From positions 20,585,085 to 20,649,084 of the forward strand of contig NW_024609839.1 of NCBI RefSeq assembly GCF_016920785.2: a stretch of DNA of 64,000 bases, in the 5' to 3' direction. Both the position numbers and the translations under genes were made by a program. Below are positions 54,176 to 64,000 of this stretch, piece after piece. The notes under the pieces are model-generated. The model had not been told where the DNA came from. It did not search any database and saw only the letters and a list, made by a program, of their open reading frames with translations. The stretch is from Ixodes scapularis (lineage: Eukaryota > Arthropoda > Arachnida > Ixodida > Ixodidae). Within the stretch, counting starts at the first letter, position 1. Each line of letters starts with the position of its first letter.

Positions 54176-55639
54176 TACACAGAGTGACTCGTCGAAGCTT
54201 CGAAATGGATGTCTGAATATCCACACAATCCCATCTATTGGGCTAAACACAGCTCGTTTATTTTTTTTTTTTTTTTTGCGATTTTGACTTTGTGTGGTGA
54301 AAAACGAACGAATGTTTCACAGGTCATTAACGTCAGGGATGCGTTCTAAGCGGTACTTGCGAGACGCGCAAATACCGCTTAGACACGTGAGGTACAAGAA
54401 TCGTAGCATCACCTGTTTAATTTGGTAGAAGTGTAGTAACCGATCAAGGCAATGGAAGTTTGAACACAAGTACAAAGCATACAAAGCACAAATTCCCACG
54501 AGGTGCGGCTAAAAGGGACCAATATGTGTCTCCTGATGAGGCAATCACCTGAGGTTTGCACTTCAGACTGCAAAACATACTAAAAAAACAATAAATGAAA
54601 AACATTTTACAATAGGTTTATATATTCACCTAGCACAAGCACAGTGCAAGGGGAGCCAACAGCTCAATTAATACACAATAACGAGAGAATAAAAACACAG
54701 AGGATAAGGTTTTTTTTTAATTACTGACGGGGAGGGGGTTATCCTTGTCGAGTTGTGCTTGAAATATTCTACTTTACTTTATTACGCATAAATAAGAAAA
54801 AACTAAAAAAAAAAAGAAATTTGCAGTCTTTTTTTTTCTGATTGGTAGATGGTTCTACTTTTTTGAGCACGTTCAGTAAACAACAAAGGGTGCGTATTGC
54901 ATGAGGTTATAATTTTATTGTCAATACTTTGGGCACCATAATATGCTCGGGACCAGCTACCCCACGAAGGAAATAGTGCGTAGGTTTATTTTGTTTCCTG
55001 ATAAGTATTTGTTCACAAAATAAATAAAGCCGTGTTTAACTGTAATAGATTAAAGTACCTAGGCAGCAACTTGAGAACTCAAAAAATGGTAGTGTCACAA
55101 ATTTGTTATATAGGTAGCAGTTAGCAACAGTTGTACGCATAAGCAATGTTCGTAGGGCCCTTTCAAAAAGTGAAAGAAGTCGATCTAAATCAGTCTTATT
55201 GCACGTACCCCAGGATAAGATGACAATACACATGAGGGGAGTGATCTAGGCAGAAGTGTAATTCTTTTCTACACTCAGTGATAGGTGTTTTTAGCCGGCA
55301 TATTATATCCAATAGATCCCGCTATTTTTATTCGCAGGTTGCTAATGTAATCATTTCGACTTAAGTTAGTTTTAAAGCAAACCCCTAAACCCCTGCAGGC
55401 GTTTGTTTGCGTAATTTCACAACTGCTGATACGCCAACGTTGTGTCATAATGCAATAGCTTATTTAAACGAAAACTTATAATCTTTGCTTTCTTTATATT
55501 TACTTATTGTAGGATAACGAATATAAACTTTGCTTTATTTACATCTACTTATTGTAGGATAACGAAGAAAGTTCGGCCACAGTTAGTTTAGTTTCTTTTT
55601 AAATTATATGATTCAATTTAACTCAACCAAACATGCGTC
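54176..55639. other. No gene recognised
   Basis: AT-rich, with a T run at 54260-54277 and A-runs, no recognisable coding or repeat structure. An approximate duplication of ATTTAC/TATTGTAGGATAACGAA occurs at 55495-55565. Confidence 0.4.
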
Positions 55640-55890
55640 CGTCCGTCTTTGTGTTCTCCCGCTAAATCTAGCAAGGAAACTAATGTCACGTGACATGTAC
55701 ACCTATTGAGTTTCTTCGGTCAATTTATTAGAATATTTGACGTCGCAAGACCTTCAAACCAATAAAGTATATCCGCTAAACTAAGAGGGAAATGTTACCT
55801 CACGTGACCTACATATTACCTCACTCTTCCTGCAAAATTTAGTGGAGTAACTCATGTCATGTGGCCTAAATATCAATCTGAGTTACATGC
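55640..55890. repeat. Second minisatellite of alternating palindromes
   Basis: Degenerate units with CCGCTAAATCTAGCAAGGAAA, GTCACGTGACAT, CTCACGTGACCT and AAAATTTAGTGGAGTAACT, the same two-palindrome pattern as at 35060-35340. Confidence 0.6.
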
Positions 55891-56427
55891 CATATTTATC
55901 GATCAATAAATAAAAATAGGTTTGCCTACACTTTCCGAAAAGGCTGTCGAATGTCTTTCAAAACGAATTTCAAAGCTGACTTTTCAATTAGTGTGTTGCC
56001 TGCATTGTAGAACTTTGAATACAAAGGTCGTCGCCAATGTTTTGTGATGAAGTTGAAAACTGAGCTAGTTTGTAGTCGGTAGACATGGTGGACAAAGACA
56101 GCGCAAATGACGAGGACCAAAGAAGGAAAATACACGATAGGCGTGTGACTGTGCGATGCGTTGTTGTTTGTCCTTTTTTTTTATAGGTGAATGTGTACCT
56201 TGCGTGTTTGCTTTCTTTACTGTAAGTGCAAAAAAAAAAACAAAAAAAAAACAACAACAGTAGTAGCGAGTCGGGACTTGTCCTGTTCTGTATGTCCTTT
56301 CTTCTGTTCTTGTCACTCGCGCTGCTTTTGAATTTTGTTTACAATGTGTAAGTCAATTTTTAGGTTCACGGCAGTCGCCGTTTGACTATGGTTTTGCACA
56401 CATCGGAACATGAGTTGATGCCAAAGG

Positions 56428-58121
56428 TATTCGCAACTCCAGCGCGCCGCTCGCCCTCCCGCGGACGAACGGAGAACCAGAGGAGCGGGGACGGCAGCGG
56501 CGACGGCGGCGCGGAAACGGTGGCAGGGACTGTCGGCCTTGATGCGTGAAGCCGTTTTAACGAAAAAAAGTGAGCGCGTTAAAAAGGGAATTCTTGTGCT
56601 CCACCTTGCAACAGCCTTGCACAAAGGACCGGGAGGTCTAATTTCATTAGGGACTTTTTGTGTATCGCATACGCTGCGGATTTCTGGTCTTGTGCATGGC
56701 CGCCAGCTCAATCTGTGCTCAACGTGACGGAAAACGCTCCTGCTAATAATGAAGAACTCCAGAGTACGGTCTACGGAAAGTATTCTTTGCCATAAGTACG
56801 AAAAACGTCGTCGCGCAACGGTATGTCGAGCAATACAAATCGGGAATGGCTTCCCGTTTTAAGGCCGTTACAAGGAACAGGACCATTTATTCCAAGCACT
56901 TTGAAAAGACAGAATAACCGTACTTGCTTTCACGTGATTACAAAGCAAATAAAGAAATGCTCGAAGCATTTTAAGCGCGTCTGTGTTAGCCAGCCGTTCG
57001 CGACGAGACCTTAGAACGCGCAGTTTTGGCCAGAGGGAGCGCAATGTTGCAAATAACATGGTACAACAAATGTAGGGTATATTAAAAAAATTTTAGAGAG
57101 TTTCTGCATAGCGTACGACATCAGTTGGACGCACAGCGCACTGACGTTCAACCGGCGCTATTAACTTTCACAAGCGGCTTGATAGCCGAGTTGCGCAACT
57201 TTTTGAAATAGCTTAAGTAAGTGTAAAGGACTGTAAACAAAAAAAAGAGAAAGAGAAATCGGGGTTTTCTTGGCCCCACTGCAAAATCTCGCTGTTTTTT
57301 TGTTTTGTTTTTCGGTACTCTTTGATGCGTACTTTCGCTGTTTAATATCTTGCGTTGCGCCGTCATCAAGGTTCTCGTAAAAGTTGGGGCCGTTAGTTTG
57401 GCGTGAGTGGGCTGCACGGCGAACTGAAGTTTTGAAGCGTCGTATACGTGACAAGAAGTGTAAGGACTACAACATTTTTTTTTTTTTTTTGAAGATGAGC
57501 ACGGCAACGCTTCTGGCGCGCACTGAAAATTGCGCTTCAAAGCCGCAGCGCGAGCTTGCGGTTGTAATGCTACACCGCACGGTAGCCTGCAGTAACAAAC
57601 TTTCTATCAATAACCATAGAGCAGTTTGATTACGTGTTGCAATACACTGAAACCGAGACGGTGAGCAGCGATTTGAGAGGCTAGGACGCGAACACACCAA
57701 TACTGTGTATTGCTGCTCTTCCGAAGCTTGACGGTCACCGTTCGCGGCTCTTTTTTTAGAGCCCTAATTTGCCAGGCAAAGCGCAAATATATCTTCATCA
57801 CCCCCAAAAATATCCTGCCAGAAACAGTAACGTGGCCGGTGCCTAAAACGCGCTCGCTCACTACAAAGCTTCGCACTTTGAGGTTTCTGCAACTTCTAAA
57901 TAACAGCATGCTCGTTTTCCTAACGCGCATCAGCATCTCCGTCACCTGTTATATGATCCCTCCCTAACCGTTTCGCATTTGTAAACAGATGAATCATTTT
58001 TAGCGCGCTGAACAGCGTCAGCAAGCAGGCGCACGGGATATCCTCGAGAATCTATCCCCGTCTCTTCCGCCATCTTGGAACTACCACCCCGCCACCTATA
58101 GGGCGTTGGAGTTGCGAATAG
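56428..58121. mobile_element. Possible 1.7-kb element bounded by inverted repeats
   Basis: TATTCGCAACTCCAGCGC at 56428-56445 recurs inverted at 58104-58121 with one mismatch. A TA on each side would suit a Tc1/mariner-type insertion, but no transposase is seen. The left part (56440-56530) is very CpG-rich. The interior is otherwise non-coding. Confidence 0.4.
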
Positions 58122-59186
58122 CCAGGATTGACGTATCTAAAATTTACATGGTGGTGTAGTATATCGCCAATACAGAGATCGTATAAAATTCAAAAGAAAA
58201 TAAAGACTCGATTAAAACTGAGCAGTTCGTCTTGTCGGACCCACAAAGTTGAGTACCGTGTAAACACTGGAGCAGCATGAGTCTGAATTCTAAAGTGATA
58301 GGGAAATTGCCGCTACCATAAGGATTTATATTTTGCAGGCAACTGAATGAAAGCAGAGCGAACAGGACTGCAAAGTAGAGCGATGAGGTGCGTAATTGTT
58401 TATTTAATCTGAGATTACAAGACCGTAGCGTTTCTTGGAAGCATCCCAATCTTCCTCATTGTAGCATTTGTAGCACTGGCGCCGCAGTCCATTTCAGTTC
58501 AGGGAACTGTGGAAACATAAATGTAAAGGTCGAATTTAGGTACAGGAAAACCAAAGCTATAGCCGGATTAGAAAAAAAAGTTGTAAACTTGTAAATCTAA
58601 TTGTAATCGCCTTAAACATAATCTGTGTATATATTTCATGCCTTTCGTAAGAGCCACTTTTCCGCAAAATGTACTTCTATCGTAGCTCCGCCCTGTGCTG
58701 CCAGCCAAGTGTAAAAGAAGAAGGAAGAAGAAAATGAAGCGGAAATGACGTCATCGTACATGTCAACTGACTGTTGCTCGCCTCTCACTGCGCTCAGAGA
58801 GGTTGCTACGATGAAGTCACCATGTCTTTGACAGAGAAGACGCGGTGAACAGGTTCGGCCATTACCTGAGGCAATGGACTTTTTTCCAGTAAGCTCCTGC
58901 GCTTTCCTAGGCCTTCTCTCATCACCTTGTTTCCTTATGCCGCCATTTCCGAAGGCCACCGAAGGCCCGACCAACATTGTCATCCCCTATATTTGTGCGT
59001 ATTTTGTCTTTTTTTTTTTTTTGTTATTCTTTTTGAGTATCGGTAGCGTGGGGCATACGAAGTATTGAAAATGCTGCAACGGCTCAGTGTCAACGTGTTC
59101 TAAGGGGCGGACGTATGTTGGGCTGCTCTCCATTTGAAAGCGCAGGCAATTTCCCAAACGGCGCTCCTTACTAAAAATGTAAATTA
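58122..59186. other. No gene recognised
   Basis: No recognisable protein or repeat on either strand; ordinary composition with a T run at 59010-59023. Confidence 0.4.
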
Positions 59187-60832
59187 CCATAGGGTCCAAC
59201 ACAGGCTCTCCCGGACAACAGCAAGACAGTCTTCAACAGGCAATCGACACTACGCTCCAATATCTCCAAACCTGTGGTCTCTGCTGCGCCCCATCAAAAT
59301 CCGCCTTACTCGTCCTCCGAGCACGAACCCGGGGCCGCCCACCAAACCCTACCCCGGACCCTTCCCTTTCTCTCAACGGGCAAGCCATCCCCACCGTCAA
59401 GACCCTCCGCATCCTAGGAGTTCACTACCACCACGACGGCTCCGGGGCCGCGTATCTCCCCAAACTTATACAGACAGTCTCCCAACTTACACACCTAATT
59501 CAACGAATATGCTCTCGCCGACACGGACTCAAGGAAACAGATAACTCCCGCATCCTTCAAGCAATGCTGATCAGCCGCATCACCTACGGGGCACCCTATC
59601 TTACTTTAAAACCACAAGAACATGCCAAGATTGATGTCCTAATCCGCAAATCTTATAAGACAGCCCTCGGCCTGCCTACCTTCACTTCTACCGACCGCTT
59701 ATTGAAACTGGGTCTACACAAGACCCTCTCGGAGATTATTGAAGCCCATCTCCAAAACCAACTGCAGCGCCTACAACTCACACCCGCCAGTCGTCATTTG
59801 CTCAAAACGCTAGGCCGGAAGGTGGTACAAACTCCGTACTCGCCACAACGCATACCTCCGTCAATGCGACGCAACATCCATGTCCTTCCCATTCCGCGTC
59901 ATATGCACCCTACATACAACGCCGGCCGTCGTCAGCATCGCACCCGCCTCCTCATCAGAAAATACGGCAGCGACCCGACCACCCTCTATACAGACGCCTC
60001 TCCCTATCCTCAACGACCAGCTCACGTCGCTACTGTTGCCCGCATCGACAATGCCTTCCTCACCTCAGCAACCGTCTGCACAGAGCGTCTACTACCACGG
60101 CCGAAGAAGCAGCCATTGCCCTCGCAATGACCCAAGCCACGAGTCCCAGCATAACAATAATGTCTGACTCACAAGCTGCCTGCCGTCGCTTTGCACTCGG
60201 ACGAGTCTCAGCTCTTACCCTGGCCATCCTTACTCAATGCCCCACCCTCCCTCATGCCCGCATAGTGTGGACACCCAGCCACACTGCCCTCCCTGGGAAC
60301 GAGGTGGCACACGCCACCGCCCGACCTCTCCTTCACCGGGCATTCCCAGAAGAAGCCAACAACGCAGCCAGCATTGCCAACTCCCTTACGCCCCTCTCCC
60401 AAACATACGCTGACATCCTCTACCACTACAGAGCAACCTGACGCACCTATCCCCCTCCACACCCTTCCCTTTCTACCGCTGACGCCCGCATCTGGCGCCG
60501 ACTTCAAACCAACACGTATTACAATCACCTCCATCTCCACCACATCTCTCCTGCTAACTACCCACTGAACTGCCCCCAATGCGATGAGCCCAGCACCACA
60601 GCTCATCTCGTCTGGACGTGCCCCACCAACCCTCCACCACCCAGATCCCCTACCCTTGAGCAGTGGGAGTGCGTGTTGCAGAGCAGCCAGCTCGAAGACC
60701 AGGAGGCCCGGATCTCTCGGGCGAGGATGGCAGCCGCGGCACGCGGCCTACCGGAATAGGATGGCCGCCCACAGCTCCTGACTCTTTTCTCCCCTACCCC
60801 GTTCCTGTTGTTTCAATAAACGTTTTCTCTCT
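59187..60832 (+). pseudogene. LINE with RNase H, 3' half
   Basis: 5'-truncated non-LTR element, distinct from the I-superfamily copies. A frame open from about 59192 to 60130 has GLCCAPSKSALLVL, VKTLRILGVHYHHDG and ISRITYGAPYLTL (RT end and thumb), then RNase H starting LYTDASPYP. A shift near 60083 moves the frame to TTTAEEAAIALAMTQ, IMSDSQAACRRF and IVWTPSHTALPGNEVAHATA (60085-60441). After a stop the C-terminal region continues with NCPQCDEPSTTAHLVWTC, a CCHC-type knuckle. The 3'UTR ends with AATAAACG and a CT repeat near 60838. High GC and C-rich codons set it apart from its surroundings. LOA- or R1-like clades are possible. Confidence 0.8.
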
Positions 60833-60840
60833 CTCTCTCC

Positions 60841-61629
60841 CAGATGTTAAAACTAAAAGTTGTTTACGCTAGCTACCGTCCAGTTTTCGTGCAATTATCT
60901 AATTCAGAAGTTACGCTATGGTAAGCCGCACCTCACTCAGTTTTTTTTTTTTTTTATGTTTTAAGTGCTTCAGCTTTTTTTCGTATTGTGTATAGCATTT
61001 CTATTAGGTATGCAACAAAAAACACCTATTCCCGTTCTAAATTCCTAATCAGTAAAACGTAGAGAGAAATCAGATGCCCTTAAGGTGCATCGTACGTATT
61101 CAATAGAGTTCCACTTCTCCTATTTGTTACAAGTACGGCATAGAAAATGTAGTGAATATTTCGACATTCACGTACAAAATAATTAAAGATATTATTTTAA
61201 CGTCTGTGACGCCACTCCTTTGAGACGTGGTAATTAAAAAAAAATCCTACTGACGTCCCTCTTGAAAATAGTTCTCCTTCTTCTCATATCCCACTAAAAC
61301 TTTGGGATATTTGGGGCTTCACAGTTCGGACTGGAAAGTGGCCGAATGTGGCGGTCAAACAAATATCGCCTTCTTTGCAGGCGGCATCGAATTCAACACG
61401 CATTTTCCGAACACAAATACGCAGTCTACTGCAGTTTTTATAATGTGTTAATTATTGTACAATGCAAAAAAAAAAAAAAACTTATCAAACTACAGCATCA
61501 ACAAAGACCGCAAGTAACCTTTGCTTGTTTGTGCCTAACATTACAGAATGCGGCACTGTTGCTTCTCAAAATTTATTTCACGTGTTTTCCACAAACAATG
61601 GCGCTGAATGTCGCTTTATAAAATCTGCG
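60841..61629. other. No gene recognised
   Basis: AT-rich, with a T run at 60941-60956 and A run near 61466-61480; no recognisable features. Confidence 0.4.
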
Positions 61630-61711
61630 GTTGATTGAAAGATGCGTGATACACGCATCTTTCAATCAACTGCGGCGCGGTTGTACGAGATACTCGTACA
61701 AACGCGCCGCA
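61630..61711. repeat. Two adjacent 41-base hairpins with ATA loops
   Basis: 61630-61648 (GTTGATTGAAAGATGCGTG), ATA, then its perfect complement 61652-61670. Immediately after, 61671-61689, ATA, 61693-61711 forms a second hairpin with 18 of 19 pairs. The arms of the two hairpins are unrelated in sequence but identical in length and loop. Confidence 0.9.
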
Positions 61712-62540
61712 CCTTTTTCTGTCCGCACCGGTCAAGAGACGTCAAAGAGGCAGTGTCTTCATTTACAACCTCCTGTTGAAGATTTCGATCGTTTCGTGTT
61801 TAACCCGCTCGCTATACACGAACCAAACAGGAAATCTAAACTAAACAACGAACTCACGAAACCTGGTTGAAAACGGTGGAAGCCAGATGTAAAGAGAGAC
61901 TGCAACGGTACGAAGATGCGCTCGCACGATGTAAAGGCACAAAAAGCGTGCCAAATTTCTCAGTGTCAGATAATGTACGCACTTAAATTTATTACATTCA
62001 GGGAAGACTGAGGGCTATGCAGCTCGCCTCTGTCTTAAATTCGAAATTTTTATTTGAGACGCGCGCAGAAATGACGTGCGAGAGCTCAGAGCACCGCCAC
62101 CGGGAGTGTCACGTCCGAAAGGATCAACTCTCGAGCCAGTCCCACACACGCGTTGAATAAGACATTGTCACTGCACCTAAGACCGAAACCTCTTGGGCAC
62201 GCGACACATGGCTTCGTCAACACGTCAACGCAACAGCGACGATTTCATCAAAAAGTAAACAGAACGAAACCTCGAAACGGCTACCTGAAACGGCTACCAA
62301 TGCGACGGCTGCATAGACGAGGGACTTCGAAATCATAAAGCCGCTATTTCGACGTTTTACAAAAGTGACGTCACAGACGTCGAAATAATTTTTCGAAATA
62401 TTCTAACGGTACACATCGAAATAGTCACTTGTAAGAGAAAACCGTTTTCTAAACCATTGTCCTTGGGAGCTTTCGCATCAAAAGCAGTAGCATGCAGTGG
62501 AGCTTCAAAGGCAAACCACTAAAATCAGTAATAGCAATTT
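61712..62540. other. No gene recognised
   Basis: No protein motif. GAAACGGCTACC occurs twice in tandem at about 62272-62298. TGACGTCA and TCGAAATA words cluster at 62340-62425. Confidence 0.4.
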
Positions 62541-64000
62541 CTATTGTCGTGGTTTATTTATTTATTTACATATACAGCAGGCAGCGGAGCTGCCCAAGCA
62601 GGGGAGGGTTACAAAAGGAGTTTAGTCAATAAATGTTCGAATTGGTTGACATCAGTACATTCCACAACTAATGACGGCAAACAGTTCCATTGTTGAATTG
62701 TGTTAGGGAAAAATGACGTCTGAAAAAGGTTAGTTCTGGCATAGTGTGGGCATATGACTTTGGAGTGATTTAGTCGAGCTGACCTTTGTGGCACAGGGCG
62801 AAGATAAGTGTCACTTGATAGACCAGATGAATTGTTATAAAGTAAGTAAAGAAATTTCAGCCTAGAGTTTTGTCGGCGAAGGTGGAGCAGCTCGAGGTCA
62901 AGCTGCTTTAACAAGTTAGTTACTGATGATGAAGCGCGGTAGTCAGATAGGATGAATCTTGCAGCAAGACGTTGGATCCGCTCCACCTCCGCAATGTATT
63001 TCACAAAATACGGGTCCCACACAATAGAAGCGTACTCTAGAACTGGGCGAACAAGAGAACGATAAGCTACAAGTTTCACAGCCGAGTGACACCCTTTGAG
63101 TTTTCTTCGAAGAAAGCATAGCGTTTTGAACGCTTTGGCACATATGTTGTTGATGTGCTGGTCCCATTTTAGGTTGTTTTTAATTGTTAGACCTAAGTAT
63201 TTCACAGAGGAAACTTCTTGAATGCACTGGTTGCCAATATGGTAAATGTAAGAAAGGGGCTTTTTATGTAGTCAATGTCTTTGAGACGGTTTTAGAGAAG
63301 TTAATTTTTATTATCTGGAGGTCGCACCAGTCCGCAAGTTTACACAGGTTTTCATTCAATGTAGTCTGACAGGAAGAACTTTTGACAAGACTATACATTA
63401 CGCAGTCATCCGCGAACAATTTTACACTAACACATTCATTAATACTTTTGGAAAGATTGTTAATATAAATAAAAAAAGTAACGGTGCGAGCACGGAGCCC
63501 TGTGGTGCACCCGACAAGACCTGTAGATTATCAGATTTAGAGCCATCACGTTCAACAAATTGAGAGCGGTTTTGTAGATAGGCCTGTATCCAACGAACCA
63601 GCCTATCAGGAAGTCCTGCCTCTTTCAATCTATCAATGAGCAGATTGTGAGGCACGCGATCGAACGCCTTAGATAGATCTAAAAAAATTGCGTCGATTTG
63701 GTGACGATTGTCCATCGCGGCTGCAAAATCGTGGACTACAGATATTAGCTGAGTCGTTGTGGAAACGTTTCTACGAAACCCGTGTTGGTTCTTGTCAAAA
63801 AAATTTGTCGACTCTAGGTAACGAGATATATGGCTAGCGAATATGTGCTCAAGTAACTTGCAACATGTGCTTATTAAAGAAATAGGTCTGTAATTTCCGG
63901 CGTCTAATTTGTCACCTGATTTAAATACTGGAACTACTCTAGCCGTTAGCCAATCTGCTGGTAAGGAACACTGATTAAGTGAGGCACTGAAAAGCACGTA
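62541..64000 (-). pseudogene. CR1/L2-type LINE, RT and 3'UTR (runs past window end)
   Basis: Minus-strand RT domain. 63997-63422 has VVPVFKSGDKLDAGNYRPIS, HGFRRNVSTTTQL, IFLDLSKAFDRVPHNLL (motif A) and SGAPQGSVLAPLLF (motif B). A one-base shift at a T/A run near 63465 breaks it, after which LFADDCVMY (motif C) continues in another frame near 63415. Another break lies near 63260, then 63205-62609 gives the thumb: VKYLGLTIKNNLKWDQHIN, YRSLVRPVLEYASIVWDPY, IQRLAARFIL. The 3' end has a TAAATAAATAAAT tail (62546-62570). Catalytic residues survive, so damage is modest. The 5' part lies outside the window. Confidence 0.88.

Noticed and set aside
56313..56711. 132-codon minus-strand ORF across the CpG-rich spot
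   Set aside because: Arg/Ala/Val-rich translation typical of CpG-rich DNA; no domain.

Overview
This 64 kb window is eukaryotic nuclear DNA that looks like a hard tick (Ixodidae) genome. The signs are low gene density, very high retrotransposon load, non-LTR elements of the kind repeatedly annotated as 'tick transposon', tRNA-derived SINEs, Penelope-like tails, and one arthropod ionotropic receptor. Species cannot be fixed from the sequence alone. I see no bacterial features, rRNA, CRISPR array or true tRNA gene. Layout: 0-12.4 kb is a wrecked Ty3/gypsy LTR element (LTR pieces at 906-994 and 12178-12398, pol fragments at 1036-1857 and 10480-11990). A LINE with duplicated 5'UTR blocks and a 2A-like peptide is embedded in it (1858-6950), and a TIR element sits in its integrase (10808-11350). 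13.5-18.6 kb is a lightly damaged minus-strand I-superfamily LINE. 19-22 kb is GC-rich and holds a possible host exon. 23.5-29.6 kb is a full-length I-superfamily LINE with two intact ORFs and a 12-bp target-site duplication. 32.9-33.6 kb is a head-to-head pair of Penelope-like 3' ends. 35.0-37.5 and 50.3-52.5 kb are two copies of an unidentified repeat of at least 2.2 kb. 37.5-42.8 kb is a nest: a minus-strand I-like 5' fragment, split by a 4.6-kb TIR-bounded insertion, which carries a CR1/L2-type LINE, which carries a small TIR element. 45.5 kb has a SINE with perfect target duplications. 46.0-48.0 kb is the one convincing host gene. 49.3-49.9 kb is a TIR element with an 8-bp duplication. 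59.2-60.8 and 62.5-64.0 kb are two further LINE 3' halves, the last running off the window. The host gene is a minus-strand, intronless ionotropic receptor (iGluR-like chemoreceptor). Its only visible defect is one in-frame TGA just before the last transmembrane helix; the same frame continues 81 codons and encodes that helix. It is therefore either a very young pseudogene, a polymorphism or sequencing error, or a read-through ('pseudo-pseudogene') receptor. The mobile elements give a relative chronology from their nesting: Ty3 older than its inserted LINE; I-like fragment older than the 4.6-kb TIR element, older than the CR1 LINE, older than its MITE. Several short, nearly perfect hairpins with 3-5 nt loops lie outside any recognised element and resemble template-switch scars.
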